A program made the position numbers and the translations under genes. Below, piece after piece: positions 13,715 through 27,100 of a stretch of DNA of 64,000 nucleotides. The notes below the pieces were generated by a model. It did not search any database and had not been told where the DNA came from. It was given only the letters and a program-made list of their open reading frames with translations. Position 1 is the stretch's first letter; each line of letters starts with the position of its first letter. Source of the DNA: Maylandia zebra (lineage: Eukaryota > Chordata > Actinopteri > Cichliformes > Cichlidae); contig NC_135187.1 in assembly GCF_041146795.1 (NCBI RefSeq), forward strand, positions 22,389,056 through 22,453,055, read 5' to 3'.

Positions 13715-14127
13715 TTGTGTTCACTCTCACTGAACTGTCCATTTATTTCTTACACTTAAGGGTTTAAAGCAATATAATCATAACGCTGTTTAATAATTGC
13801 TATCATCATTCCAGATTGCTATTAATATTATTTTACTTTTATTTATTTTTATTGGGATGCGTGGTTTAGTGCATGCAGTTATTTGGAGCTGAACGTTGCC
13901 AACATAAATACTGACTGTTTATTTTGGTTCATTAAAATCGTATTGCATAGAAGCGTCTCAGTTGCCACACACACAGAGAGACACAGAAACACACGCAGTA
14001 GATTTTACCTCTGCACTTATATGTGTATTACTTATTTTAAAACAGATTTGTGTTCAGTATTTAAAAGCAAAGTTTAGACTGAATGTGACCATCGTAATGC
14101 TCTTGTTCTTGTTGTCCATAGGAGGTC

Positions 14128-14375
14128 CAGTAAGCAGGCTAAATAGTCTACACTTACGTAGCACTTGGTAAACTAAGCGCTTTGCATTGTCTTTGCAATT
14201 TGGCACCTAAGCTCCAATGCACGGTGCTAGCCTTCAACTGGAAGCAGTTTGGGATTAGGTGTCTTGCCTAAGGACACCTCGGCACGTGTGGAGGGGTCGG
14301 GAGATCGAACTTCTAACACTACGATTAGTAGCCCGTCTGCTCGAATACCTGAGCTACGGCAACCCTGTATGCCAA
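14128..14375 (-). mobile_element. tRNA-derived SINE with an RTE-like tail
   Basis: Read on the minus strand, the head (about 14375-14290) resembles a tRNA: an A-box-like GTAGCTCAGGTATTCGAGC and a B-box-like GTTCGATCTCCC. The body contains GTGTCCTTAGGCAAGACACC, found in many teleost SINEs. The tail has AAAGCGCTTAG and AGTGCTACGTAAGTG, like RTE-type LINE tails. It is degraded relative to what I remember of the family, so it is probably old. I could not define target-site duplications. Family naming is by memory and should be treated as approximate. Confidence 0.6.
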
Positions 14376-17114
14376 AGGCGTATATATGTATATTTTCCAA
14401 ACAATACAAATTTATATGGATCCGATTTTAGAATTGATTTGAGGACCATAGAGAGCAAAACGCGATATTAACAGGAAAGGTTTGTTTGCATTGGAATATG
14501 CAGTGACATGCACAAAAAGATCATGGCGCAAACTGCACTTCCGGGATATTGTATGCAAAATTGTGATATCACTGCAAAGCTAAAAAATAAATAAATAAAA
14601 TAAAATAAGAAGCAACCATGTCTACTCACAAGTCATGCCGGTCTGTGTCCAGCGGACAGAGTTTTGTCAGAGGAGAAGAGATCTGACTCGCACCCTGCGG
14701 ATCACTTCAAATGAAAATAAGTCAGAATTTCACATCTATTTCTGACCCCGGGGCATTCATTATTCAGCGAGTCACGTGAACGGGCGAATTAAAATTTCAG
14801 TACATTGGAAGTGACCTCTATTCGCGACTCAAATGACTTGAAATCTGTAATTTATGCAGAATTGGACTTCTTGGAGTCTGCGCAAAATTGGTGCCAATCA
14901 GCCTCAGCGTCATCTCCTGCACAGTTTCCATATCTGAAGCAACTGCTGCACAGTAATGGGGAGCTTCAGGATGTCTGCGGCAACATACAACACATTTTTT
15001 TAATTGTGGTAACATTCAATAAGCAATGCATACACGAAAATGTACAACTATCTATTTCTCACTCTGAGGATTAAAAAAGAAAAACACTCCAATCAATTTT
15101 GCATTTATTTCATTGCAGACCCATCCTGTGTGCAGTTAGTGGCATAATCAGTGGGCTAAAACCATCAGTGCCAGCATACTAAATAACATCTATCCGTTTC
15201 TGCTCATATCTGCTCCCTTTCTTCGTCCACTGACAGGCACGTTTCAGTTATTATTTGCAGGAGAGCTGTCTCATGCCTCCGATTCACACTTACAATCACA
15301 GTTTTTGTTTCCGCGCCCTCTTTGGGTATCCCGTAAATGAGAAGAAAAAGCTCTTGGAGTTCTCGGTGCTGATATATGGTCTTAACATTGTGTGTGTCGA
15401 AAGGTCAAGGGTCAGAAGAAGTGCTCTAAGCCGGTGATTGGCCAGTGCCGGCCGTGTCCCCCAGCTGAACTCTCTATTGTTTGGATGTAGCAGGTAGTGA
15501 CCAACACTCACACTCTGGTGCACAGCGCGTAATGGCAAGTAAGAACAATATGTGTTGCCGGATACATTTAACAGTTTTGGTTTGGTCTGATTCCCGTGTC
15601 AGTACAGCCTATAAAGCTTTGGAGCTATCAGCTGATACCTGCCTGATATACTCTGTCACAGCTCAGCCTAATCCACGAAAACGCGCACGGCGTTCAGAAC
15701 ACTCAGGAGTAACAAAAAGACATAAGACATGCCTTCACTTTGTCAAAGTTTGTGCATGGCATTGCATTTCTTAGGTTTCACTCTAAAGCGATTTTGCGCA
15801 TTGGTAATGTGAAAATATCTTTTCGGATCAACCGTGAATGTATTAAAACGGAGGTGCGCAATACTATCAAATGAAACATTTCTGTAAAAAACATTTATCG
15901 CAAATATTTTCTTTCTACTCTGGCAAAGTGTTAAAAAGTGCAAGAAAACGCAGCCACAATGTTGCCAACATGTTGCAAGGCAAATTGTTCGGGACTGCAA
16001 CACAATGTGACCACTTTAAGTACGCATCTCAAATGGCTGGATTTCTTACCAAAAGCTTCAGAGCGCAATAGTCCACACACCGAATAGAAATTCAATGTAA
16101 ACCAAAATAAACAATGTGAGTTCAAAGTTTTAATTTCTGCAAAAAAAAAATATAAACAAAAATATAAATGAACAAATGAGAATCAGTTTTTAAAAAAATG
16201 GCACCTTGAATGTCGTGAAAGTGAAATCCGTATTTGCGGTGACAAAACATCCGAAGCCATGTCAGCCTTATAAGTGAAGCACACATTTATTTCACAAGGA
16301 CAGATTTATTCTAAACTAGCCTACATCACAACGGCCATTACTGAGACAACATATACAAATATTCACAGTTTAGAACACAGCACAACATGGACGCACTATA
16401 GCACAAATAAAACTAGACCATATGACACCAACAAACATAAACTTACTTTGACGAAACGCTTTTCTTATTGTGCCATCATTGTGATTTGTCTATGTACATT
16501 AGATGTGAAAGTCACCTGGACTACATTCAACAGTAAACCAACCCACTCGAACACACACATACTACACTGCTATACTCTGACTGATGCCATGCCTCAAAAA
16601 AAATTAAAAATTAAAAAATTGAGAAATAAAATGCCGTGTGGTTTTCTAACTGGCATCTATAGAGTCTCGCTAAATATCTTTCAAGTATATTAAAACTTTT
16701 CCATGAGCAACAATAAAGAAAAGAAAAGGAAATATCAAAGAGAACATTGAAAAGAAAAAATGAGGTCAAACTTACTTTTTTACCTCACTCACTTTTAACT
16801 GCAATTATACATTTCATCCAAGTTTGATGTGCATTATCCTTCTTTCATAATAATAAACAAATATATAAACACTTCAGTTGCCACCGTGGCAATTAAAGGT
16901 GAATTTCAAGCTTATATGATGAGGGCGAGGACGACCGGAGAGAGGGGTAAGGGCACAAAGGACGTGACAGGGGCCCAATAGCAGAGGCAAGGTGAAAGAG
17001 ATAACACCATGTGTGTGTGTAAAATACTGAGAATCGGTCCATCAAATTCCACTTGTGTTATTTGCCATCTCAGTCTGGATTGGGGTTTTCAGGGATGGGG
17101 GGTTCGTTCATGCA

Positions 17115-18384
17115 CTATAGACCTGCGGTGCACGGCGTGGGGACAAGCTGCTGGCCTGTTTTGATCTGCTGCTGCTGCTGGGCCCCCGAGGCTGAAGCTG
17201 AGGCCGAGCTTGAGGATCGAATCTTAGTGTTGGGAAGCTTGTGCTCCTTTTTCCATTTCATCCTCCGGTTCTGGAACCAGATCTTGACCTGGCGCTCGGA
17301 CAGGCACATGGTGTGAGCAATCTCCACCCGCCTGCGCCGGGTCAGGTACCGGTTGAAGTGGAACTCCTTCTCCAGCTCCAAAGCCTGCTGGCGGGTGTAG
17401 GCAGTGCGGGACCTCTTGGGCACTCCTCCATTGTAACTGGCATTGACTGGGAGGGGGGGGGAAAGCCATAGACAGGGAGGCAAGCAGGTGTTACATGCAG
17501 GTTGATTGCGTTTACTCCAAAACCCTTAAATCCGCCACTGGACACATTCTAGCTTCGAAAATCGTGCAAGAATTTGTGGGTTTGGTGGAAATTTGCAGTC
17601 GCTTGTTCTACACTCTGTCTTGTTTCAGTTTACGGACATGACCTTAATGTGGAGATGCCGAGTGCACAAGTACTCGCATCCAGGGACAGATCAAGCTTAG
17701 GAAATGATTAACAAAAACAGCGGGGCTGAATATTACTTTGGCTCGGCTCCAGTGGTGGAGGTAGTTTGGGTTAAAAAGCAACAAAGGCACATGGCCCCGA
17801 CAGACGAACACAGGCAATAAAATTTACGAGGGTCCTTAATTACCGACCCTGCTGCTCGATAGTCGTAAATTGCTGTTGTAAGGGCTGCTACTAGTGTTGC
17901 CTCAATAGGCTTGCGTGTGTTCCAGTGGTTGTTTCTCAGTGGTTCAGTTATTTAACCGTGATGATAACTCACCGGTGCTAACGTGGACCTTTTTCATCCA
18001 AGGATAGACCACCGGCTCCTTGCCCTTCGCTACGCCGGGATAGACTTCAGTGGCGAGGCTGCAGTCTTTGCTGGCGTTTGCGCCACCGTCTGGGGCCGCC
18101 GTGAGGCGAGGACCGTGGCTCTGTGGAACCGGTTGCGGTTGCGCGTGATGCCCATCGTTGAAATCGTCGAGTCCGGTGGCGGGGACGTTACCGTAATCGT
18201 ATCCCGATTCTGTGTAGTTTGACCTCGGATAGGATGGCTCTTCGTGATGGGGGAAACCCGTATCTTTTGGCCGCTCGTAATAATCACCGGGGTTAGGGAT
18301 GTATCCGCTCTGCTGATATTCGTCGCATGGAGGAAAGGAAGGCTCGATATAGTTGGAGTTTATCAAGTAGGAACTCATGGTCAT
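17115..18384 (-). CDS. hoxa4a: Hoxa4a homeodomain transcription factor (2 exons)
   Basis: Exon 1 is 18384-17973 and exon 2 is 17446-17115, with a 526-bp intron. The splice sites (ACCG|GTGAGT and CCCAG|TCAATG, phase 1) give 247 residues. The start at 18384 yields [15 protein letters not shown], the signature N-terminus of Hox4 proteins. The hexapeptide YPWM is near residues 127-130 and the homeodomain near 147-206 ([12 protein letters not shown] to RRMKWKKEH), followed by the Hox4 linker KLPNTK. The C-terminal tail is short and low in complexity, with Ser/Ala alternation and five glutamines. Hox4 proteins act in the nucleus with PBX partners to set hindbrain/spinal cord and anterior vertebral identity. 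A CACGTG-N10-CCAAT pair lies about 100 bp upstream of the ATG and a retinoic acid response element lies about 1.8 kb upstream. Two minus-strand AATAAA signals at 16286 and 16305 suggest a 3' UTR of about 0.85 kb. Confidence 0.97.
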
Positions 18385-18485
18385 TAATTTGTGAAGTGCA
18401 ACAATACTAATTTTTATCGCGCTGTCGTTTTTCTGATCTCCACAAAACCCTCCTACTCCCTGTCAAATGTACAAAGTTGCCTGGT

Positions 18486-18506
18486 CACGTGTGAAGAGCC
18501 ACCAAT
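18486..18506. promoter_or_regulatory. hoxa4a proximal promoter: CACGTG-N10-CCAAT
   Basis: CACGTG is at 18486-18491 and CCAAT at 18502-18506, about 100-120 bp upstream of the hoxa4a ATG. The order, orientation and spacing match the hoxa3a promoter within one base, which supports a real composite element. Confidence 0.6.
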
Positions 18507-19595
18507 CACGGCGTGTCCTGTGGGCATCATGTAAACAGGAACCAATGGAAAGCATGGCACTGGTACCACCAACACTGCTTGGACTGGCTTACGTTAGTGT
18601 TTTCCTTATTAAATCACGGTATATAAAGCAAAACCAATCAACTAACTTGTTTACTGCACGGGACCAAACTTATGCGGGCGAGGCTTCCTGCGTTTAAAAC
18701 AATCCGCCTCCCCTGAAACAGAAAGTGGATATGAAATTCAAACCCTTAAGGTTTTTTTCGTAAACAAAACGCCATTTCCAACAAACAGGGAAAGAGGTTG
18801 TTGGAGTTTTAATCTGTTGCATCCTAATAAAGAGAAACTGCAGTGGGGGTTAAAAAAAGAAAAGAAAAGAAGGCCAGCACAGCAATGCAAACTGTAGTGT
18901 TGTGTAATATAACAGCCTTCAAATTACTGACAAAGGCACGGTGAATGCAGAAGCTTTACACCCAGCACTGACGAGCCGCTTCTATGCGAGCATCAAAGCC
19001 TGCGCATAAAGCTTGCTTGTCTATAAAAACCTAGAAGATCACACATAAGCTGCAAATTAAAAAAAAAAAAAGCACGGGCTGCTCAAGTTGCACAAATGTG
19101 TATAAATGCACGACACCTCCTTTGGCAAGTGCTGTTACATTAAAAACTCGAAATTGCACCTTTCCCCTTATTTGCCAGCACATGGCAATGATCTGAAGCT
19201 ATTCCTGGTCTGTTTGTTTGATAATATCACGTTGCAAACTTGGTAAGTGTTAATTGCACGCATTCTGTGGCTTAACAGCCTCTGCGCGTTACATGTCAGG
19301 GAAAAGCTCGTCCAAACAGCGGACAAACACGTGAAGGCACCTGTCTTGCATTACAGCCAGATGCCAAAATAAAACATTGTGATTTTAAACCTCCACGTAC
19401 AGTAAGACCTGCCAGCTCCAACTAGTCTGCACAACAAAAATGACTTATATCTGAGCATTTTTCTCTAATTCTGAATAAATTTGGAAGTATTTAAAACCGT
19501 TATAAGGAGCAGTTTGCACAGATTTCAGTGCAGTCCCGCGTTGTAACAGTAACAGGTAAAGAAAAGTCCAGTGTGCCCAGTATTACTAAGAAAGC

Positions 19596-19657
<62 letters not shown>
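19596..19657. repeat. (TAA)n microsatellite
   Basis: About 62 bp of TAA repeats, 1.2 kb upstream of the hoxa4a ATG. Confidence 0.95.
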
Positions 19658-19660
<3 letters not shown>

Positions 19661-20160
19661 CCACACGATCTGGAATCATAGAACGTAAAGTATAATTTCT
19701 TGTTTTTTTCCTGACTGCATGTTAGATGATATAAAAGTCTCTGACCGTTCATCTCGCCGGCAGCCATCACGTCCAGGCCCAGTTTCCTCTCCACGTCCGA
19801 GGTGACTTCCACACTTTATCTGTGTTTCTTGAAGATGCAGCAGCTCTTCATAAAGCTGATCCACGCTGTCCACATCAACAAGGCCTCTGCATGGAGAAAC
19901 CAGAGGCCAAATTTTCGGAAATATTTTAAGCTTTCTTTTCTCCCCCATTTTCTTTATCTTCTTCTTTCTCTCTCTCTCTCTCTCTCTCGTCCCCCCTCTA
20001 TTCTATTCGCTCCCCTAAACAGAGATAACTTCTGCCTGACCCCATAGTGACACCGTTTCCATTTTGTTTCTGATTAATCTTGCCCATTGACAGTCTTTGT
20101 TAAACAACAAGGCGTGCCCTTTTTCCAAAGAGGCGACATTTTCATATCTGTTAGACGCAG

Positions 20161-20177
20161 TGACCCGGGGTTCACCC
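20161..20177 (-). promoter_or_regulatory. Candidate DR5 retinoic acid response element of hoxa4a
   Basis: The minus strand reads GGGTGA-ACCCC-GGGTCA, a direct repeat of nuclear receptor half-sites with 5-bp spacing. It closely resembles the Hox4-group elements of the form AGGTGA-N5-AGGTCA known upstream of mammalian Hoxa4, Hoxb4 and Hoxd4. It lies about 1.8 kb upstream of the hoxa4a ATG, in the same relative position and orientation class. RAR/RXR binding is inferred. Confidence 0.7.
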
Positions 20178-21049
20178 CGGACTTGGACTTCAGTTTTGCG
20201 GGCTCTGTTCAGCTTTGGGTAGTTGGGGTGGGGGGAGCACTTAGCGCGGGTCAGCGCCCAGGATGGTCCCCCAAAAGAGTTTTAAATGTGTAAAATTACC
20301 TAGAGCTATTTAAGAAGCTCACACGTCCAACTACTACTGCATTGCATGACATAGATCAGAAGATAGAAGTTTGCATTTAAAAGAGGGACCTCAAAACTAA
20401 AGAGATCAACTGCAGATCGACTGAAGTAGTATATGTTTTACTTTCTTTTAGGACTTTTTTTCTCAGCTTTTCTCAATAACTAAACTTCTAGATTTTGGAT
20501 ATGCTCTTGCCGAGGACTGAAAACTCGAAGGCCTTTTTTCTCTCTCGAAACAAATTGCCATTCTTTTCTTGTTAGCACACTGTTGCTGCAAGGCAAAGCT
20601 GCTACTTTATGAATCTCACAGGCTCTCCTGCACCTAACTCATTGTAAATGGCAGCTGCTGTACTTTACGCCAAAGATCCACTGTATCCGTATGGCCAAGA
20701 GACCACCTGAGAGGCAATATGTCAACATAATGTCAACGGGTAAGACGACTTCACATGATATCTAAATTTACAGTCCACTACCATTCTATTATATACCTAT
20801 ATATATATATATATATACCTTGTATAAATATGGGCCAGGTCAGATCGGCTATTATCCACTTACTGTAAGTTATTCTTGTGTGAAAAACGACTTCTGATGG
20901 ACAGTTCATTCTACTTGTTGCTATATGTATTTTTATATTACTCTATGAAAGCCTTTTTGCATATTAAAGTGAATCAAAGTTTTGAGAGCTAACTCTTCAT
21001 TCATTCACCAGTGGTCATAATGTTAGGCGTAATTGGTGTGTGTGTGTGA

Positions 21050-21052
<3 letters not shown>

Positions 21053-21103
<51 letters not shown>

Positions 21104-21157
21104 CATACATACATACATACATGCATACATACATACATGCATACATACATACATACA

Positions 21158-21188
<31 letters not shown>
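21053..21188. repeat. (AT)n followed by (ATAC)n
   Basis: AT dinucleotides (to about 21098) change to ATAC tetranucleotides with two ATGC variants, about 136 bp in all. Confidence 0.95.
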
Positions 21189-21190
<2 letters not shown>

Positions 21191-24100
21191 TGTATAGTCC
21201 TGCTACTGTATAGTGTCAAAGTATTCAGTGGACAGTAGACTAATGGACAGTATTTGGATTACGTGATACTGACTTACATTGTACACATAATTTTGCATTT
21301 AAACTCCATTCTGTTTCAGAAATCTTTCCTTAATTTTATTCTCGGACAAAATAAGCTTTGTACAAGGGCAGGATGCTTTCAGAGCATATTCACGGAACTG
21401 AAGGCCTATTTGACCAATAGACATCTTTGCTGACAGTTTACTGTAAATTTAGATTATCAGAGAAGTGCCGTGACAATGGTGACAGATTGCAGATGGCTCT
21501 CACAAGGTTTCTTGTCTATATGGAGCTCTAAATGACGATGGAGTAAAAAAATCATTTCTACGTGCACGATGGGATACAGATTCGGGCAAAAAAACACATT
21601 TTTGCCTTTATGGAAACATTTGGATATGGGTAAACGCTCATAATAAAATATATCCTTAAGCACAGTGTGCCGTGTGCATAGCGTCCAAAGCCATAGCACA
21701 GAAAAAAGAAAGAATTGGTTTTCCAAAATGCAAGGAACAGTCACTAACCTCTGTCTACCGTTGCTAATTTTGATTAGACTTAATCAGAGCTTAAACTATT
21801 GGAGGATTAATGGCTAAACGAGCAACTACATATTCCTTATTCCTCTGCGTGAAGGGGGGTTTGCAGTTGGGAGTAGAATTTCAGAACCTGAAAGCCAAGA
21901 AATATAATCCACGGACTCACTGCAGCAAAAAATGTTCAAGCAATTACATTTTTAAAGGTTAATTTATTAGACATGCATTTCAAGGAGAGCCACAGCAGCA
22001 AGGAATATACAGATAACCAATGTCTAACACTGAGTGTAGATATTTGCATAAAACAAACTGAAGAAATTTTTTAAAAAAAGTTCAGTGCATGTTGTCATTT
22101 ATGAGAATAAAACGTGTGTACAATCAGCATATGTTGTTTGTGTTTTTAATGCGAACGAATTCGCTGTCTGTCCGTCATTAATGACTTTTTAGTTTTCAAT
22201 GAAATTATTAAAAAAAGACTTTGAATCAAAGAAATGTGGAACGGAGCTCATCCAATTGTTTTTGGACATTTAAACGCTCCTATCCTTTGCAAGGCGCAGA
22301 TTTTTTTTAAGTAGATAAGCGACACATAAGCGTAATGTGTTGATTTTCTACCAGTCAGAATACGCAGGCCTGCAATTGTGTAGATTTTCCACTGATGAAT
22401 TTTAATTCATTTTTAAATATTTGTGCCTTCAAATGTTTATCTTCTTTTCCCCCTCTTTTTAACGTGTTAAAAAGAGGTTCCAGAGAAAACGAAAATGGTG
22501 ATACATTCAGATTTTGTTAGTTCTTTTAAGAAGAATTGTTTTTTACACTGATTTTATGCTCATGTAATTGATTTATTTATTTATTTAACCTTTTTCTCTG
22601 CAATTATTGCTGACTGTGTATAATCAGTATTAAGATTAAAGGAAGAAGCAAGACCTTAATGTATTTTTTAAATTAAAAAATCGACATTTATTGTTATATG
22701 TTATTATTCTTGTCAATTGTCGCGTTCCCATTGTGCCCTTACAACTTTCACAAACCGTTCACTATTTGAACTTGCTTAAAATAGCGTTATTTCATTGAAT
22801 GCCACTAAGTAGACCTTATGAAAAAAACCACTCAAAACTACAATATATTGATACTATATATCTATATATATATTAAGCCGGTCTATTTATGAGGCGCAAC
22901 ATCTGTGCCATTTCAGTTTTTTTAAAGGCTTCTATTCAGTTGATCAGGAAGAGTGGAGCTAAATGTTTTTTAAGGGATCCGGGGGCTCATGTTGGGGGCC
23001 GAGGGCCTTCGCATTACCCTGTGACCGGGTCGAGAGTATCAATCCTCAAAATGCTAATTTTGCCCTCGTCCCCAAACATATCAAATGCAATTTATTCAAA
23101 GGAAATTCACCAATCAGCCGCCCTAATAAAACGCCAACCACTCAATCTTGTTGCTGGGGACGGGTGGGGGGTCTCCTCCCCCGGTTTCAAACGCGAGGTC
23201 ACTGCGCATCCAGGGTTCACCTGGAGTGCACCATGCAACATATGTAATGCAAAGCTATTCTGTCTTTTGTGTGGAGAGTCAAGATCGCTATTATAAGGCT
23301 GGCATCAGGCTCCGAGTGAACAGATGACGGAGAGTTGTTCAGCGCGTAAACTTTTGACCCCAATTTTTCCTCCTCTTCTGCAGCTATCTCGCTCTCATCA
23401 GCCCCAGCCCAGTGAGATACCCCCCCCCCCCCCCCCCGCCCCCGCGCATCACTCCATACCGTTTGAAACGAAAAAGCTGATTTTAACAATGTCTACATTT
23501 CATGCCATCACAATGATCATTGTCAAAAAAATTTATAAGCAGCAAAGATGCCATCACAAGATCTAAAATGCAATTGTAGCTTTGTGATGTTCCCAAAGAC
23601 GTAAGATAAATCCGGCGGGCTCCCACTCAAGACTAATAGGGCCGTAAAATATGCAAATCACTCATTAGTGTTAGAGCAACCACAGCAGCCAAAAGTCTTT
23701 GTTGAAGGCAACACTGCAAGTTTTCCTCCCACTATTCTTGCGCAGTCTTTTCCTCTCGTGCAGGATATTACCACAGGCTCTCCATCCTTTGGTAATTTCA
23801 TTTTTACGCATTATGCTTATAGGCAACGCCAAGCAAACGTGTCATTAACGTGAGTGTGTGCATGTGCGCGCTACCGCGGATGTGCCACTGTGGGTTTTTC
23901 CTCTCTCTATGCAGCAGGGTGACAGTGAACTTGGCCTAAAGCGAGCTCTGCTGGTGGCTCAGAGAGGATGCAGATTTATCTTGGTGCTGTGGCTGACCTC
24001 CAGATGAACCTGCTGCGCTCCCCTCTTTCTCTCTCTCTCTCTCTTTCTCTGCCTGGCAGTATGCCGCACATGGGGCCCTGTCGAAGTATCTCCTTTTGAA

Positions 24101-27100
24101 ATATTGGCAAGGATTTTAATTTCCAAACAGCCTTCCTCCACCCCGTCCTGCTTTATTTTCAATATGTCTCAAATCAAACTGGAAAAAGTATAAATTTGTG
24201 TTTCTGTTAGGCTGGCGTTTACTTTACACACGCGTGCAAAAAACTCGCAAAGCACTGCTTCAAGGATTGGGAGAACAAAATGCAAATGCCGAATTTTTGG
24301 ATTTCTTGATGATAATGATGAGAAGAAATCAAAACGATTTAAGCAATTCAAGACACTTTTTAAAGGTGCCAAGATTTTAAATACCTACCAGCATTGGTGA
24401 ACATATACTAAAGTATAAACGATTTGAAGTCATTTGACGATATAAATATTTGTTTTCGTGTCATAAGGTTCAGAACTCACCGATGAATAAAAAACATGAT
24501 GAAGGCCTCTGCACAAAAACAGAGAAACTTTGATATTTAAATTATTCAGACTGGCGGACAGCATGACCTTTGAAAACCCGCTGAATCAACAAATTCACCA
24601 AAGTTCATTCAGACATTCAGCAAGTTTTTTGGCTGGCAAAACATGATAAGACTTATAAAATCAAAATATTTTCAGTTTTATTCGATTTCGTGCGTATTTG
24701 CACCGGAAGTTTCAACGAAGAGAAGGCGCAGTAACACATCCTGTAGTGCGGGATAGAAAAAAAAATGAATTAAATGAAAAAAAAACAATATACAGTTTAC
24801 ACTTTCATTTTCAGATCATGTTTCTGTGAATCTGTGTCCACTAGTGACCCGTTTGGCCCCGACTCTGCTCGGACAAAAGATCACCACAAAGCGAGAGTGA
24901 CTTTTAAGAGGTCATCTGAACTTTTCAACCAACTTGGTTGACACAAAACGGAATTCCTTTTAAACGTGTCCCTGCTGTTGTTTCTTCCCTTGTTGTGTTT
25001 ACTTGACAGTTTACAGCCTGCCCTAAAGCCAAATACCGTGCCAACATGTGGCGCGCATGCAGCGCTCAGCATAACAACTGCAACTTTTGTTTTAGCGATG
25101 GACCCACAAGTTTCAGAAGTCATCAGCACATACAGAATCCAATCAAGCGAGCTGTAAATCTGTAGGCCTGCATTAACCCTTAACTTTATCAAGGAAATCT
25201 ACACGCTCCACGAGCCCCCTGGAAACTTTCTGGCGCACACTCTGTGACTTCTCCAATGTAATAAAACGACAACAAGTTGAAGTTTGTGGGGGTGGAAATG
25301 GACACAGATAATTATCCAAGATGTAAAAATGGATTATGAGTTACACCACAGATGGAGGGAAACAAGTTACACAGGGAAGGAAGCAATTAAATAGCCATGA
25401 GCTGGACCCAACCCTGCGCAACATCTGCCGAGACCAGTATTCAGCACTCCACAACTGACAAATTAGTGTAATGGACTAATAGGGACGAATAGAGGGAGCG
25501 AATACAATAATAAGGCTGTTTAACACAGACTGGCTGTTCTCAAGCTACCGTCTAGTCTGGTGAAACTTACCCACAGACGCGGTCCCCATCCTGGAGAACG
25601 TCCGGTCCATACTGAGGCAAGACTGAGCAATAGAGCTGGTCTGTACCGGTCAAGTAACACTTACAGCCTGCAAAGAGAGAGTCAGACGAAGCCTCGCCGT
25701 CAGTGCGATTATATGTTATGTGCAATATACTGTCAACTCCCCAAAACCATAAAACTTACTTTAATGGCTACCACGTGACCGTTTATGGCCAGTGAGCCTA
25801 TCTGGCCGCTCTCCGGATGATTTTTACGATCGAATTCATAGACAAACCCCCCATTCATTTAGCACCCAAATGTCAGAGAACCAGAAACGGCCCTAATAAA
25901 GTTTACAGCAAGAAAAGTCGAGCTAATTCTCTGGGAATAGCTCGGGAGTCTGTGCGCAAAGAGGGGACCCACGGCCCCTGAAGTCAGTTAAGGACCCCAG
26001 CGCCTGAGCAAGGTGAGTAAAACTGGATGCTTTAATACGAGAGGACCTGTTGAATTCAAAGAGATTTGAGGAAACTTTGCCAGCTTGGTTTTTTCCTGAG
26101 AGCTCATACAAGTGGCTTTAAGATTTTTAGATCAACCAGCAAAACTCCCCAAATCTTCTCCGCCATAAAACAGCAGCCCTGAATCTGAAAGATTTGACAA
26201 AAACGTACACTCAGTGAGGTGTTGCCATTCCAGTACAAAGTTTATTATTCTGGCCATCATCGTCGTCATCATGAACATCATTATTATTATCATACTATAG
26301 TTTGACTTCCAGTCTTTTGAAAAACATTTACAAAAAAAAAAAAGCTTATCACGATGGAGATAATACACATTGCGATAAGATTTACGGTGGGACCCTAAAA
26401 ACAGCTAAAACACGCTTTTACTCGGATATTGCGCCCAGATGAAGAACGCAAAAAGAAAAAAATATAATAATAAAATAATAAGGAAAGAAGGAGAATAAAA
26501 GCAGCTCCTGCAAAAAAAAAAAGAAAAAAAAAGAAAAGAAAAGAAAAGAAAAGAAAAGAAAGATACAAGGCACAGCTAATGTACATACAAGGGTGAGTCG
26601 GCACCTTTGTCCACGTGTGTTCACAACACATACAATAACCACACAAGGCTTTTACTGCTGGTTCTACTTTTGGAAGCAAGTTATCTGACAACTCGGTACA
26701 ATACACCAAACAAATAAATACATACATATACAGTACATACAGAGAAAAGAAAGGTCAAACACAAATGTAGCTCAACCTGAACCTTCTACTTATTAAGCTG
26801 TTATTGTTGAGTGCATCACACAGAAAATATGGATTTATTTGCGCTAGGCGGGTAGCATTTCAAGCTTTTATTTATTTAACTTTTTTTCCGTCTGAACAAG
26901 AAATAATTTAAGCAAACATTTATTTTCATGTCTCTTTTTTTCATTTTCTAAATCTAGACAGAACTGTACATAATGCATTTTACTCACATAAGCATAACCA
27001 CGGTAGGGATAAAAATGAAATTATATTGTTGGACATAAAGAAGGTTTATAGATAGGGTGACCCACTCCTCTGTCCCTTCTCTCACACAGCCCGCTAAGTC

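Noticed and set aside
16274-16693. 139-residue open reading frame on the plus strand
   Set aside because: Thr/Lys-rich, no family resemblance, and it lies antisense within the probable hoxa4a 3' UTR.
22889-23296. 135-residue open reading frame on the plus strand
   Set aside because: No recognisable domain, low-quality composition, no promoter or splice context, and it lies opposite to the Hox transcription direction in noncoding sequence.
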